A stretch of DNA of 23,912 nucleotides, from contig CALDIA010000182.1 of NCBI GenBank assembly GCA_937901455.1, positions 1-23,912 on the forward strand, written 5' to 3'. Made by a program: the position numbers and the translations under genes. Each line of letters starts with the position of its first letter. Position 1 is the first letter of the stretch. The notes beneath the pieces were generated by a model that was not told where the DNA came from, did no database searches, and worked only from the letters and a program-made list of their open reading frames with translations. Shown here in pieces: positions 16,027-23,765 of this stretch. The DNA comes from an uncultured Bacteroidales bacterium. GTDB lineage: Bacteria > Bacteroidota > Bacteroidia > Bacteroidales > WCHB1-69.

Positions 16027-17394
16027 TCAAGTTAAGGAAGATTTTTTTTCATTGTTTGTCTGTATTTGTAATTCAAAGAGGGCGTCCTCCACGATGCGTT
16101 GACACTCTTTCTTGGAGGGGCAGACCAGTTCGCATAGGGCGAATTCTTCACTATCAACCTCATAGATGCCGAGGGCTTCCATTTTCTCTATATCTTTTAT
16201 TTCGCAGGCTTTAAGAATCTCCAGCGGCATCAAGTCGAGTGGAAATACTTTGTCATAGACATTGGTCATCATAAAAGCGCGGCGGCCACCGTGCAATGAC
16301 GTGTCAACCCTATATGTGCGCTTTGGTGTGAGCCACGCTAAGAAGGTGTGCGACAGGCTCCACTTCTTTACTCCGGGCAACAACCAGCCCAGAAACTCGC
16401 GCTTCCCGCCTTCGGCTATGACCGTGATCTGCTGTTCATAGAAACCCAAGAGGGGCACATCTTGGCATTGACGACCACTCAAGACACTGCCGCTGACCAC
16501 ACGCACGTTCCCCTGCCGGAGATTGCCCGATAACAGCGTTGAAAGGTCCGCCCCGTACAATGTGTTAAAGTAACCTGTGCGCTTGATTTCAGGGCCCGTC
16601 AGCGCAGCGGTCTTCCCGAACTGCAGGATATGTTCCGCAAAAAAGCGCCCGATGCGCGCCACTTCCTGCGGGTGGATGAACCACACGACCTCATCCTTCG
16701 CTAAAGGGTCCACAAAGTGTATGTGCGTACCCACATTGCCGGCGGGATGCGTACCACTGAAATAGTGTTGCTGCACGTCCTCAATCGATTCAAAGAGCTG
16801 GTTGTCAATACCTTCTTTCATACATAGATGTATGGGAGCATGGTCTGCAGCCTTTTGCAGCATCCGGATGCCGTGACGGAAATTATCCTCCTTGCCGCGC
16901 ATCAGGATGCGGAAGTCAGGCGCGAGCGGGTTGCTGTCGAAACAGGGAATGAAAACGCTCTTGGGCCTTATATCGGGATTCGGGATGGTGGAGTAAGGAC
17001 GTTGTCGCAAACATGGCCATAAACCATTCTTTAATAGCAGCTCGCGGATGTCATCTCCAGTGGTTGGCATGTCAAAGTGGATATTTGTCTCCGTGGGAGC
17101 GCTCACATCGCGCGCAATCGTGACTTCTTCAATGACCCGCTTCTCACCGCGTATAATCTCTTTTACGGTGCCGGTCACGGGGGAAACAATCACAATCCGC
17201 TCATCCTGTTTGTCGCAAAAGAGCGGGGCGCCAATCTCCACGGTGTCGCCAGCCTGCACCAGCAACTTAGGTGTGAGCCATCTGAAATCCGTTGGTCGTA
17301 TATGGTAATCAGATGAGGGCTGTACGTCCAAAACAATGCCTGTCGCGTTCCCCGACAAATGCATATCTAAACCTTTTGTGATTTTATAATGCAT
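16027..17394 (-). CDS. nqrA: Na+-translocating NADH:quinone reductase subunit A
   Basis: 455 aa, the usual NqrA length, starting at the ATG at 17394 (MHYKITKGLDMHLSGNA). Conserved blocks include VSPVTGTVKEIIRGEKR, FDSNPLAPDF, GTHIHFVDP, LTGPEIKRTGYF and TYRVDTSLHGG. NqrA is the cytoplasmic subunit near the quinone site and has no membrane segment. The gene looks intact. It is separated from nqrB by a fucosidase gene and a 310-bp gap, although nqrA-F normally form one operon. Confidence 0.94.
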   Translation of the reverse strand: MHYKITKGLDMHLSGNATGIVLDVQPSSDYHIRPTDFRWLTPKLLVQAGDTVEIGAPLFCDKQDERIVIVSPVTGTVKEIIRGEKRVIEEVTIARDVSAPTETNIHFDMPTTGDDIRELLLKNGLWPCLRQRPYSTIPNPDIRPKSVFIPCFDSNPLAPDFRILMRGKEDNFRHGIRMLQKAADHAPIHLCMKEGIDNQLFESIEDVQQHYFSGTHPAGNVGTHIHFVDPLAKDEVVWFIHPQEVARIGRFFAEHILQFGKTAALTGPEIKRTGYFNTLYGADLSTLLSGNLRQGNVRVVSGSVLSGRQCQDVPLLGFYEQQITVIAEGGKREFLGWLLPGVKKWSLSHTFLAWLTPKRTYRVDTSLHGGRRAFMMTNVYDKVFPLDLMPLEILKACEIKDIEKMEALGIYEVDSEEFALCELVCPSKKECQRIVEDALFELQIQTNNEKKSSLT

Positions 17395-17439
17395 TGAAAT
17401 ACAGTCTTTTTTATAGGTTGTTGCGTTTATTATGAAGAT

Positions 17440-17448
17440 GCAAAAATA
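17440..17448 (-). promoter_or_regulatory. -7 box for nqrA
   Basis: The minus strand reads TATTTTTGC, 46 bp before the ATG at 17394. It is divergent from the galK promoter, with the two -7 boxes about 26 bp apart. Confidence 0.55.
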
Positions 17449-17473
17449 ACAAAAATTTGATTGAAAAATTTGC

Positions 17474-17481
17474 TAACTTGC
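17474..17481 (+). promoter_or_regulatory. Candidate -7 box for the galactose operon
   Basis: TAACTTGC is one T short of the TAnnTTTG consensus and lies 25 bp before the galK ATG at 17506. A weak box would suit an activated operon. No operator is recognised. Confidence 0.4.
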
Positions 17482-17505
17482 GCCCCGATTAATTATAATA
17501 AATGT

Positions 17506-18672
17506 ATGACTATTCAAGATTTACGACAAGTTTTTCATCAACGATTTGGGAATGAATGTGTTGTATATGCTTCTCCCGGGCGGGTGAATCTGATTGGCGA
17601 ACACACTGACTACAATGGAGGCTATGTATTTCCCGGAGCTATCGACAAGTGTATCTATGCGGGCATCAGATTGAATGGCACTGTCCGTGTGCGCGCATAC
17701 TCGCTGGATTATAATGAATATGCGGAGTTTGGCTTGCAAGAAGAAGACAAGCCTTCCCAATTGTGGGCCCGCTATATTTTCGGGGTGTGTCGCGAGTTAC
17801 AAAAGATAGGACATGCGGTGTCGGGTTTCGACACGGTATTTTTTGGAGATATTCCCGTAGGGGCTGGCGTCTCGTCATCGGCGGCTTTGGAGAGCACTTT
17901 TGCTTTTGCGCTGAATGATCTTCTCTCCTTGCGTGTTGACAAGTTTGAATTAGCCCGTGTCGGCCAGGCTACGGAGCACAACTATTGTGGTGTGAAGTGT
18001 GGCATTATGGACCAGTTTGCCTCACTCTTCGGCAAAGAGGGTCATCTTATGCGCCTGAATTGTGCCACTATGGAATATGAGAATTACCCATTCAACCCGA
18101 AAGGCTATAAGGTCGTATTGTTAGATACCTTGGTGAAGCATGAACTGGCCTCGTCGGCTTACAACAAGCGGCGGGAGTCTTGTGAAAATGTCTGTCGCCA
18201 TGTGGCAGCTCGCCATTCTGAAGTGAAATATCTCAGCGATGCCACGAGGGAGATGTTGCAGGAAGTGAAAGACGAAATTTCCCAGGAAGACTTTATGCGG
18301 GCAGAGTATGTCATTGGTGAGAAACAGCGGGTGCTGGATGTTTGTGACGCATTAGAAAAGGGTGATTATGAGACTGTCGGCGACCGTATGTATGGCACCC
18401 ATTATGGTATGAGCAAGCTTTATGAGGTCAGTTGCGACGAGCTGGACTTCCTTAATGATATTGCCAAAGCCTGTGGCGTGACTGGCTCCCGCGTTATGGG
18501 CGGCGGCTTCGGTGGCTGCACCATCAACCTTGTGAAGGAAGATCTCTACAACACTTTCATTGCCACAGCCCAAGAACAGTTCGCCGTCAAATTCGGCCAC
18601 AAACCCAAGATCTATGACATCGTGATCTCAAACGGAGCAAGAAAAGTGGTCGATGGTCACTCTTCTGTTTGA
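17506..18672 (+). CDS. galK: Galactokinase
   Basis: 388 aa from the ATG at 17506, which follows the promoter. GHMP-kinase motifs are all present: the galactokinase signature GRVNLIGEHTDYNGG (25-39), the phosphate loop GDIPVGAGVSSSAALE (114-129), the catalytic aspartate in CGIMDQFAS (D169) and MGGGFGGCTI (331-340). It phosphorylates alpha-D-galactose at C1 with ATP, the first committed step of the Leloir pathway. It opens a plus-strand run with a nucleotidyltransferase, galM and a sugar permease. galT and galE are not in the window. Confidence 0.95.
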   Translation: MTIQDLRQVFHQRFGNECVVYASPGRVNLIGEHTDYNGGYVFPGAIDKCIYAGIRLNGTVRVRAYSLDYNEYAEFGLQEEDKPSQLWARYIFGVCRELQKIGHAVSGFDTVFFGDIPVGAGVSSSAALESTFAFALNDLLSLRVDKFELARVGQATEHNYCGVKCGIMDQFASLFGKEGHLMRLNCATMEYENYPFNPKGYKVVLLDTLVKHELASSAYNKRRESCENVCRHVAARHSEVKYLSDATREMLQEVKDEISQEDFMRAEYVIGEKQRVLDVCDALEKGDYETVGDRMYGTHYGMSKLYEVSCDELDFLNDIAKACGVTGSRVMGGGFGGCTINLVKEDLYNTFIATAQEQFAVKFGHKPKIYDIVISNGARKVVDGHSSV

Positions 18673-18689
18673 AGTTAGAAATTTGGAGC

Positions 18690-19023
18690 ATGGAGTATTT
18701 TGAAAGATTCATGAGAGAAAAATGTATGGGTTTTTCTGTGGACATAGTAAGTTTGTACAAAATACTCCTTGAAAAATGTAAGGAATATGTGCATTCCACA
18801 CAATTGCTGAGAAGAGGAACAAGCATTGGTGCAAATCTTGTTGAAGCATGGGGTGAGTGAAATATTTATAATCCTTAAAGAAACAGCTGAAACTGAATAT
18901 TGGTTGGGATTTTTACACAAAACGGACTATGTTTCTATTGTTGAATATAAGAATGTTGCAGCCGAATGTAACGAATTCTATAGATTATTGAACAGATTAC
19001 TAAGACAATCAAACAAAAGCTAA
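18690..19023 (+). pseudogene. Four-helix-bundle protein (TIGR02436 type), frameshifted
   Basis: The N-terminal half (18690-18860) reads CMGFSVDIVSLYKILLE and RRGTSIGANLVEA, the family signature, then hits a TGA. The C-terminal half continues in another frame from about 18850 with LKETAETEYWLGFLHKTDY and ends at 19023. Normal members run through the join with roughly nine more residues (usually GG.SK..F..K), so a small deletion with a frameshift broke the gene. The family is small (about 120 aa), multi-copy in Bacteroidota and of unclear function. The remnant fills the 384-bp gap between galK and the nucleotidyltransferase gene, which is otherwise a tight operon. Confidence 0.78.
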
Positions 19024-19056
19024 ACACCTAAAACTACAAACTGTTAACTTATAAAT

Positions 19057-19989
19057 ATGCAATCCCCTACATTATTAGTGCTTGCCGCCGGTTTGGGTTC
19101 CCGCTATGGGGCCTTGAAGCAGATGGACGGCATTGGGCCCAACAACGAGGCCATTTTGGATTATTCTATTTATGATGCCAAGCGTGCCGGATTTGGCAAG
19201 GTGGTCTTTGTCATCCGTGAAGATTTCGCGGAGGCGTTTCAAAAAGTCAACAACTCTGAGAAATTCGGCATTCCCGTAGAGTATGTGTACCAGTCGCTGG
19301 ACAAGTTGCCGGATGGCTTTGCTGTGCCGGATGGGCGCGTGAAACCGTGGGGGACCTGCCATGCCGTGTTGATGGCCAAGGATGTGATTCATGAGCCGTT
19401 TGCCGCCATCAATGCCGATGATTTCTACGGCAAGGAGGCCTATGAGGTGCTTGCCGCCTATCTGCGTCACTGCGAAGGCCAAAAAGGGTCGTATAGCATG
19501 GTGGCCTACAAGTTGCGGAACACCATGTCTGATTTCGGCACCGTGTCGCGCGGCATCTGCACCGCTGATGCGGACAATAACCTGCTGACCATTGTGGAAC
19601 GTACCGCTATCGGCCATACCGCCAGCGGCGGTGCCGCCTACACTGACGAGATAGGCTCTCACCCGCTGGATATGGATTCGCTCGTCTCCATGAACTTCTT
19701 TGGCTTCACCCCCGACTTTTTTGAATATTCGGTGAAAGGCTTTGTGGAGTTTCTGAAAGGCCCCGCCCAAACCAATATCAAAGCCGAGTTCTATATTCCA
19801 CTGATGGTCAACAATGCCATTAACGACGGTTCCGCCAAACTGAAAGTGCTATCGAGTAATGCCTCTTGGTTTGGAGTTACCTATAAAGAAGACAAACCCG
19901 AAGTGATGCGCAAGGTGCGGGAGCTGATTGAGAAGGGCGTGTATCCTGAGCAGTTGTGGAATGGGGCGAAAGATTATACTGATAACTGA
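19057..19989 (+). CDS. Sugar-1-phosphate nucleotidyltransferase family protein
   Basis: 310 aa with the nucleotidyltransferase signature LAAGLGSRYGALKQ (residues 9-22), an INADDFYG metal site near 120 and FYIPLMVNNAI in the C-terminal half. The family makes NDP-sugars from NTP and sugar-1-phosphate. Inside a galK-galM-permease operon without galT, the likely substrate is galactose-1-phosphate with UTP, which would replace GalT; this is inference from context. A glucose-1-phosphate uridylyltransferase is the alternative. The gene starts 33 bp after the broken four-helix gene and ends 20 bp before galM. Confidence 0.85.
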   Translation: MQSPTLLVLAAGLGSRYGALKQMDGIGPNNEAILDYSIYDAKRAGFGKVVFVIREDFAEAFQKVNNSEKFGIPVEYVYQSLDKLPDGFAVPDGRVKPWGTCHAVLMAKDVIHEPFAAINADDFYGKEAYEVLAAYLRHCEGQKGSYSMVAYKLRNTMSDFGTVSRGICTADADNNLLTIVERTAIGHTASGGAAYTDEIGSHPLDMDSLVSMNFFGFTPDFFEYSVKGFVEFLKGPAQTNIKAEFYIPLMVNNAINDGSAKLKVLSSNASWFGVTYKEDKPEVMRKVRELIEKGVYPEQLWNGAKDYTDN

Positions 19990-20009
19990 TTGAAATATAT
20001 TTGCAAATT

Positions 20010-21068
20010 ATGAAGATTGATAAGAGGATATGGGGAAGGACCTCGGAGGGAGATGACATTCATCTCTTCACCATGGAAAATGTGCATGGTTTGAAGGTCC
20101 AATTGAGCGAGATTGGGGCGGGTATCGTTAGTTTGTGGACACAAGACCGCAACGGACATTTTGACGATGTCGTATTGGGTTATGCAAATGCTACTGACTA
20201 TTTGGGAGATGGTCCCTGCATGGGAAAGACCCCGGGACGGTTTGCCAACAGGATTGCCCAGGGACACTTTAGCATAGGAGATACCTCGTATCAACTCGAC
20301 CTGAACACCGCCGCCGGCAAGCACCACCTCCATGGCGGTGACTTGGGTTTTGCCAACCGGAAGTGGCATGGCGAAGTAGTGGGCAACAGCGTGGTCTTCA
20401 CCTACACATCCCCCGATGGCGAGGCCGGATATCCTGGTAAGCTGACCGCTACGGTACACTATACCTTATTGGAAACCAATTCGCTACAGGTGGATATGCA
20501 GGCCACGACTGACAAACCGACCATTGTTAATTTGACCAACCATACCTATTTTAACCTGAAAGGTGAGGGTAGTGGTGATGTGCTGGACCACCATCTGCGA
20601 ATCTATGCGGAACGGTATTTGGACACGGATGAGGATCTTATTCCAACAGGCAAATTGCTTCCGGTGGTTGGGACCCCCATGGATTTCCGCAAAGAAAAAT
20701 TGATAGGGCAAGACATACGGGCAGACTTTGACGCTTTGCGTTTTGGCAAAGGTTATGACAGCTGTTGGGTGCTGGAAACAGATGACGACGGCGGCGCCCT
20801 GTGTATGGCTGCCGTACTCTCTCATGAGGGAACTGGGCGTGTGGTTGGAATTGCCACGGACCAGCCCGGGCTGCAGGTTTATACTGGCAACTGGCTGGAA
20901 GGGTGTCCATTAGGGAAGTGCGGTCGCCAATATCATGATTACGATGGGGTGGCGTTAGAGTGCCAGGCTCTGCCCGACGCTCCTAACCACGACAATTTTC
21001 CCAGTGCCATTCTCCTACCTGGAGAAATTTATAAGAAATCAATCAAATTTTATTTTTTAACAGCATAA
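20010..21068 (+). CDS. galM: Aldose 1-epimerase (galactose mutarotase)
   Basis: 352 aa from the ATG at 20010. The fold markers and catalytic residues are visible: GKTPGRFANRI (72-82), HLHGG (106-110), LTNHTYFNL with the general acid H178, and YDGVALECQ with the base E317. It interconverts beta- and alpha-galactose, providing the alpha form for galactokinase. There is no clear signal peptide, so it is probably cytoplasmic. It lies 20 bp after the nucleotidyltransferase gene and 10 bp before the permease gene, consistent with one transcript. Confidence 0.94.
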   Translation: MKIDKRIWGRTSEGDDIHLFTMENVHGLKVQLSEIGAGIVSLWTQDRNGHFDDVVLGYANATDYLGDGPCMGKTPGRFANRIAQGHFSIGDTSYQLDLNTAAGKHHLHGGDLGFANRKWHGEVVGNSVVFTYTSPDGEAGYPGKLTATVHYTLLETNSLQVDMQATTDKPTIVNLTNHTYFNLKGEGSGDVLDHHLRIYAERYLDTDEDLIPTGKLLPVVGTPMDFRKEKLIGQDIRADFDALRFGKGYDSCWVLETDDDGGALCMAAVLSHEGTGRVVGIATDQPGLQVYTGNWLEGCPLGKCGRQYHDYDGVALECQALPDAPNHDNFPSAILLPGEIYKKSIKFYFLTA

Positions 21069-21078
21069 TACTAAACAA

Positions 21079-22377
21079 ATGAGTACAAAAACTAAACAAT
21101 GGGGTGCTATCATTGTGATGATCGCCCTTTTTGCGATGATTGCCTTCGTTACGAACTTGTGTTCGCCGATGGCCGTTATCGTCAAAAATCAGTTCGGGGC
21201 CTCGAACTTTTTATCCCAGATTGGCAACTATGGTAACTTTATCGCCTACTTGGTGATGGGTATCCCTTCGGGCATGCTGATCAAACGTTTTGGCTACAAG
21301 AAAACCGCCTTGATAGCCTTAGCTGTGGGTATTGTCGGTATCCTGGTGCAGTGGATGAGCGGTCAGGTGGGCAGTTTCGCTGTCTATTTGGTGGGTGCCT
21401 TCATTGCCGGCTTCTGCATGTGCATGCTGAATACCGTTGTCAACCCGATGCTTAACTTGTTAGGTGGCGGTGGCAATAAGGGCAACCAGCTGATTCAGAT
21501 CGGTGGCGTCTTCAATTCTGCCGCTGCGGTTGCCGTGTACATTATCATGGGTGCGCTCATCGGTGAGGCCACCAAGGCCAGGATTGCCGATGCTACGCCA
21601 GCCCTGATGATTGCTTTGGCTATCTTTGTCGTGGCGTTCGTCGTCATCCTCTTTACCAAGATTGAAGAACCACAACAACCTGTCGAACCGAAGGATGCCG
21701 ATGCCCCGAAAGACAAGTACAGTGCTTTCTCTTTCCGCCATTTCAAACTCGGCATTTTGGCTATCTTCCTCTATGGATCGGTAGAAGTGGGTCCTCCAAC
21801 CTATATGATGCAGTATATGACAGCCGCTCCTGATGCTGCCACGCCAGGTCTGGGTATGGATGGTACGGTGGTTGGACTTATTGTGGCTGTTTATTGGCTT
21901 ATGATGCTGATTGGCCGTTTTATAGGTGGCGCTGTCGGTGGCAAGGTTTCCACCCGGACTATGCTGGCTACTGTCTCCAGCTTGGCAGTTGTGCTCGTAG
22001 CCTTTGGCATGTTTGCTCCAACTTCTGCGATGGTTAAGGTTCCAGGTATCGACTGGGCCAATTTGTCTGTTGTCTGGGCGCAAGTGCCGATTGGTATTTT
22101 CGCTTTTATTCTTGTAGGATTGTGTTCCTCTGTGATGTGGGGAGCCATTTTCAATCTGGCCACCGAAGGACTGGGTAAATACACGGCCATTGCTTCTGGT
22201 GCGTTCATGACTATGGTATTCGGCTTTGCCATCGTGCTGGGTCTCCAGGGTTGGCTCGCAGACGTCACAGGCAGTTATATGACCAGTTTCTTTGTGGTGT
22301 TGGCCTGCGCCGCCTACATCCTGTTCTACGCCCTTTGGGGTTCCAAAAATGTCAATACGGACATTCCGGTGGAATAG
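21079..22377 (+). CDS. FHS-family glucose/galactose:H+ (or Na+) symporter
   Basis: 432 aa with about 12 membrane helices in two sixes, joined by a charged loop (EEPQQPVEPKDADAPKDKYS) near residues 198-217. The N-terminal half shows GNYGNFIAYLVMGIPSGMLIKRFGYKK, the major-facilitator loop 2-3 region, and NTVVNPMLNLLGGGG, typical of the FHS (GluP/FucP-like) branch. In this operon it should bring in galactose and perhaps glucose. L-fucose is a possible alternative given the nearby GH29 enzyme, but the galK/galM context favours galactose. A strong terminator follows after 23 bp. Confidence 0.9.
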   Translation: MSTKTKQWGAIIVMIALFAMIAFVTNLCSPMAVIVKNQFGASNFLSQIGNYGNFIAYLVMGIPSGMLIKRFGYKKTALIALAVGIVGILVQWMSGQVGSFAVYLVGAFIAGFCMCMLNTVVNPMLNLLGGGGNKGNQLIQIGGVFNSAAAVAVYIIMGALIGEATKARIADATPALMIALAIFVVAFVVILFTKIEEPQQPVEPKDADAPKDKYSAFSFRHFKLGILAIFLYGSVEVGPPTYMMQYMTAAPDAATPGLGMDGTVVGLIVAVYWLMMLIGRFIGGAVGGKVSTRTMLATVSSLAVVLVAFGMFAPTSAMVKVPGIDWANLSVVWAQVPIGIFAFILVGLCSSVMWGAIFNLATEGLGKYTAIASGAFMTMVFGFAIVLGLQGWLADVTGSYMTSFFVVLACAAYILFYALWGSKNVNTDIPVE

Positions 22378-22400
22378 TTTTGGGGGTATATGACAAACAA

Positions 22401-22425
22401 AAAGGCGGCTCAACGAGCCGCCTTT
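22401..22425 (+). terminator. Strong intrinsic terminator of the galactose operon
   Basis: AAAGGCGGCTC (22401-22411), loop AAC, GAGCCGCCTTT (22415-22425): a perfect 11-bp stem followed by TCTGTTT. With A-rich sequence on the other side (ACAAACAAAAA) it can also terminate the tRNA transcript coming from the minus strand. Confidence 0.88.
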
Positions 22426-22434
22426 CTGTTTGTG

Positions 22435-22507
22435 TGGAGAAGACGGGATTCGAACCCGCGACCCCTTGATTGCGAACCAAGTGCTCTACCAACTGAGCTA
22501 CATCCCC
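22435..22507 (-). tRNA. tRNA-Ala (anticodon CGC)
   Basis: 73 nt, full cloverleaf: acceptor GGGGATG/CTTCTCC with one mismatch at 6-67, D arm GCTC/GAGC, anticodon stem CTTGG/TCAAG with loop TTCGCAA (anticodon CGC, codon GCG), T arm GCGGG-TTCGAAT-CCCGT. Position 3-70 is G-U, the alanine identity pair, and base 73 is A. CCA is not encoded. Confidence 0.93.
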
Positions 22508-22509
22508 AT

Positions 22510-22530
22510 CATGGGAGCGAATGCCCCATG
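22510..22530. repeat. Inverted repeat CATGGG-N9-CCCATG between the tRNA and kce
   Basis: A 6-bp perfect stem with a 9-nt loop, followed on the plus strand by TTTTG. It may be a weak terminator or a tRNA leader structure; nothing else is seen in this 46-bp gap. Confidence 0.3.
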
Positions 22531-22553
22531 TTTTGTGATATGTTGGTTTTGTC

Positions 22554-22693
22554 TTATTTTTTGACGAGGCCTAATATTTCGCGGGCTTCATCGGAGGTGG
22601 CCACTTGGCGGCCGAGCAGTTTGGCCATGCGTACGACCTTGTCCACGAGTTCGCCGTTAGACTTGGCGAGGATGCCTCTTTCGAGGTAGAGGC
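22554..22693 (-). CDS. 3-keto-5-aminohexanoate cleavage family (BKACE) protein, C-terminus only
   Basis: The last ~45 codons (LERGILAKSNGELVDKVVR, then LGRQVATSDEAREILGL, stop TAA at 22554) match the C-terminus of Kce/BKACE enzymes, which cleave beta-keto acids with acetyl-CoA, as in lysine fermentation. Base composition and codon use agree with the Bacteroidales part of the window. At about 22691-22700 the frame runs without a break into an AT-rich sortase reading frame, which cannot be a natural domain fusion. I read the rest of the gene as lost at an assembly join. Confidence 0.75.
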
Positions 22694-23141
22694 CATTTCC
22701 ACTCATAGAACTATGAGCATAAACAATAGTTTTACGACCAGTAAAATCATTACGGAAATCCACAAACGGAACTCCACGTCCATCATAATTACCATTTAAA
22801 TCATGATTAAGATAAAAGCTACTTCCATCATCATCCATTAAATGATTATATATAGATGCAACACGAATACTATTTCCTGATATAACTGGCTCTGAATAAG
22901 AAACCGTAGAAACAGACTGTGGAACCTCTTCTACTACAGAAGAAGGGACCTCTTCCACAACTTTTTCTTCAACAACTTCTTCTTTTTCTACAATCTCTTT
23001 AGAAACAACTCTCTCGATTCTATCTTCTTTAGCAATCGCATATGTTTTATTAGAATCAATAATAAAACCAAAGAAGCAAGTATAAACACTAGCAAAAATG
23101 ATACCCAATTTAAGTATCTTAAAAAGACGCTCTTTTCCCAT
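22694..23141 (-). CDS. Class B-like sortase, truncated before its catalytic Cys
   Basis: About 150 residues from the ATG at 23141: a membrane anchor (~6-28), a Glu/Val-rich linker (~38-75), then the sortase core with FYLNHDLNGNYDGRG (109-123) and the catalytic histidine in TIVYAHSS (H143). The Cys and Arg of the active site are missing because the frame passes into a Kce/BKACE C-terminus at ~22694. Sortases attach surface proteins in Gram-positive bacteria. AT-rich codon use and a perfect TTGACA/TATAAT promoter mark this DNA as Firmicutes/Mollicutes-like and foreign to the rest of the window. Confidence 0.75.
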
Positions 23142-23168
23142 AATAACCTAACCCCCATTAGTACGCAC

Positions 23169-23197
23169 ATTATACCATAAAATCGCGATTTTGTCAA
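23169..23197 (-). promoter_or_regulatory. Consensus sigma-70/A promoter TTGACA-N17-TATAAT
   Basis: On the minus strand, -35 TTGACA (23197-23192), 17-bp spacer, -10 TATAAT (23174-23169), 28 bp before the sortase ATG. It is a perfect match to the general bacterial consensus and quite unlike the TAnnTTTG boxes used elsewhere in the window. Confidence 0.88.
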
Positions 23198-23202
23198 AAA
23201 AA

Positions 23203-23219
23203 AGAGCCCTCTAGGCTCT
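23203..23219 (-). terminator. Intrinsic terminator overlapping the metK stop
   Basis: The minus strand reads AGAGCC-TAGAG-GGCTCT followed by a T-run (23203-23198 and beyond). The stop codon TAG (23213-23211) lies in the loop. Confidence 0.8.
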
Positions 23220-23765
23220 CTTATTCATATAATCTTTAATAGCAGCTACTTTATCTGTTTTTTCAAACAAACTACTACTTCTACCAAAATGACCAAAATT
23301 CGTTAATTCATGATAAACAGTATGACGCAAATCAAGTGTATCAATAATATGATCTGGTCTAAAATCAAATAAAGAATCAATTAATTCTAATACAAACTCA
23401 TCAGAATAAGAACTAGTACCAAACATATTAATGGATACATTAACAGGTTTAGAAACACCAATTGCATACCCAACCTCTAACATACATTAACTACATACTC
23501 CTGCAGCAACTAAATTCTTACAAACATATCTTGCATAATAAGCCGCAGAACGATCTACTTTTGTATAGTCTTTTCCAGAAAAAGCCCCTCCACCATGAAT
23601 AGAATATCCTCCATAAGTATCAACAACAATTTTTCTACCAGTAAGACCAGAATCTCCTACAGGTCCTCCAATTACAAATCTTCCTGTTGGATTAATAAGA
23701 TATTTTGTATCAACAAGGAGTTCTTTAGGAATAACCTTAAATATAATTTCTCTTTTAATATCTTC
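23211..23765 (-). pseudogene. metK: metK (S-adenosylmethionine synthetase) C-terminal part with an in-frame TAA
   Basis: The C-terminal ~180 codons of MetK, which makes S-adenosylmethionine from methionine and ATP. Motifs are DTKYLINPTGRFVIGGP, GLTGRKIVVDTYGG, GGGAFSGKDYTKVDRSAAY and YAIGVSKP, ending with TNFGHFGR. The frame is continuous from end to end except for one TAA (23489-23487) where homologues have Lys or Arg (AGVCS-stop-CMLEVGYAIG). The N-terminal part is absent: at ~23757-23774 the frame passes into a carboxypeptidase C-terminus. AT-rich codon use puts it with the sortase segment. A single A-to-T change or a base-call error explains the stop. Confidence 0.82.

Noticed and set aside
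19996..20004. TATATTTGC as a separate galM promoter
   Set aside because: It lies only 6 bp before the galM ATG, so the transcript would be leaderless or start inside the gene, and the gene spacing already fits an operon.
22554..23141. A natural sortase-Kce/BKACE fusion protein
   Set aside because: The sortase lacks its Cys and Arg, the Kce part is only the last ~45 residues, and base composition changes abruptly at the join.
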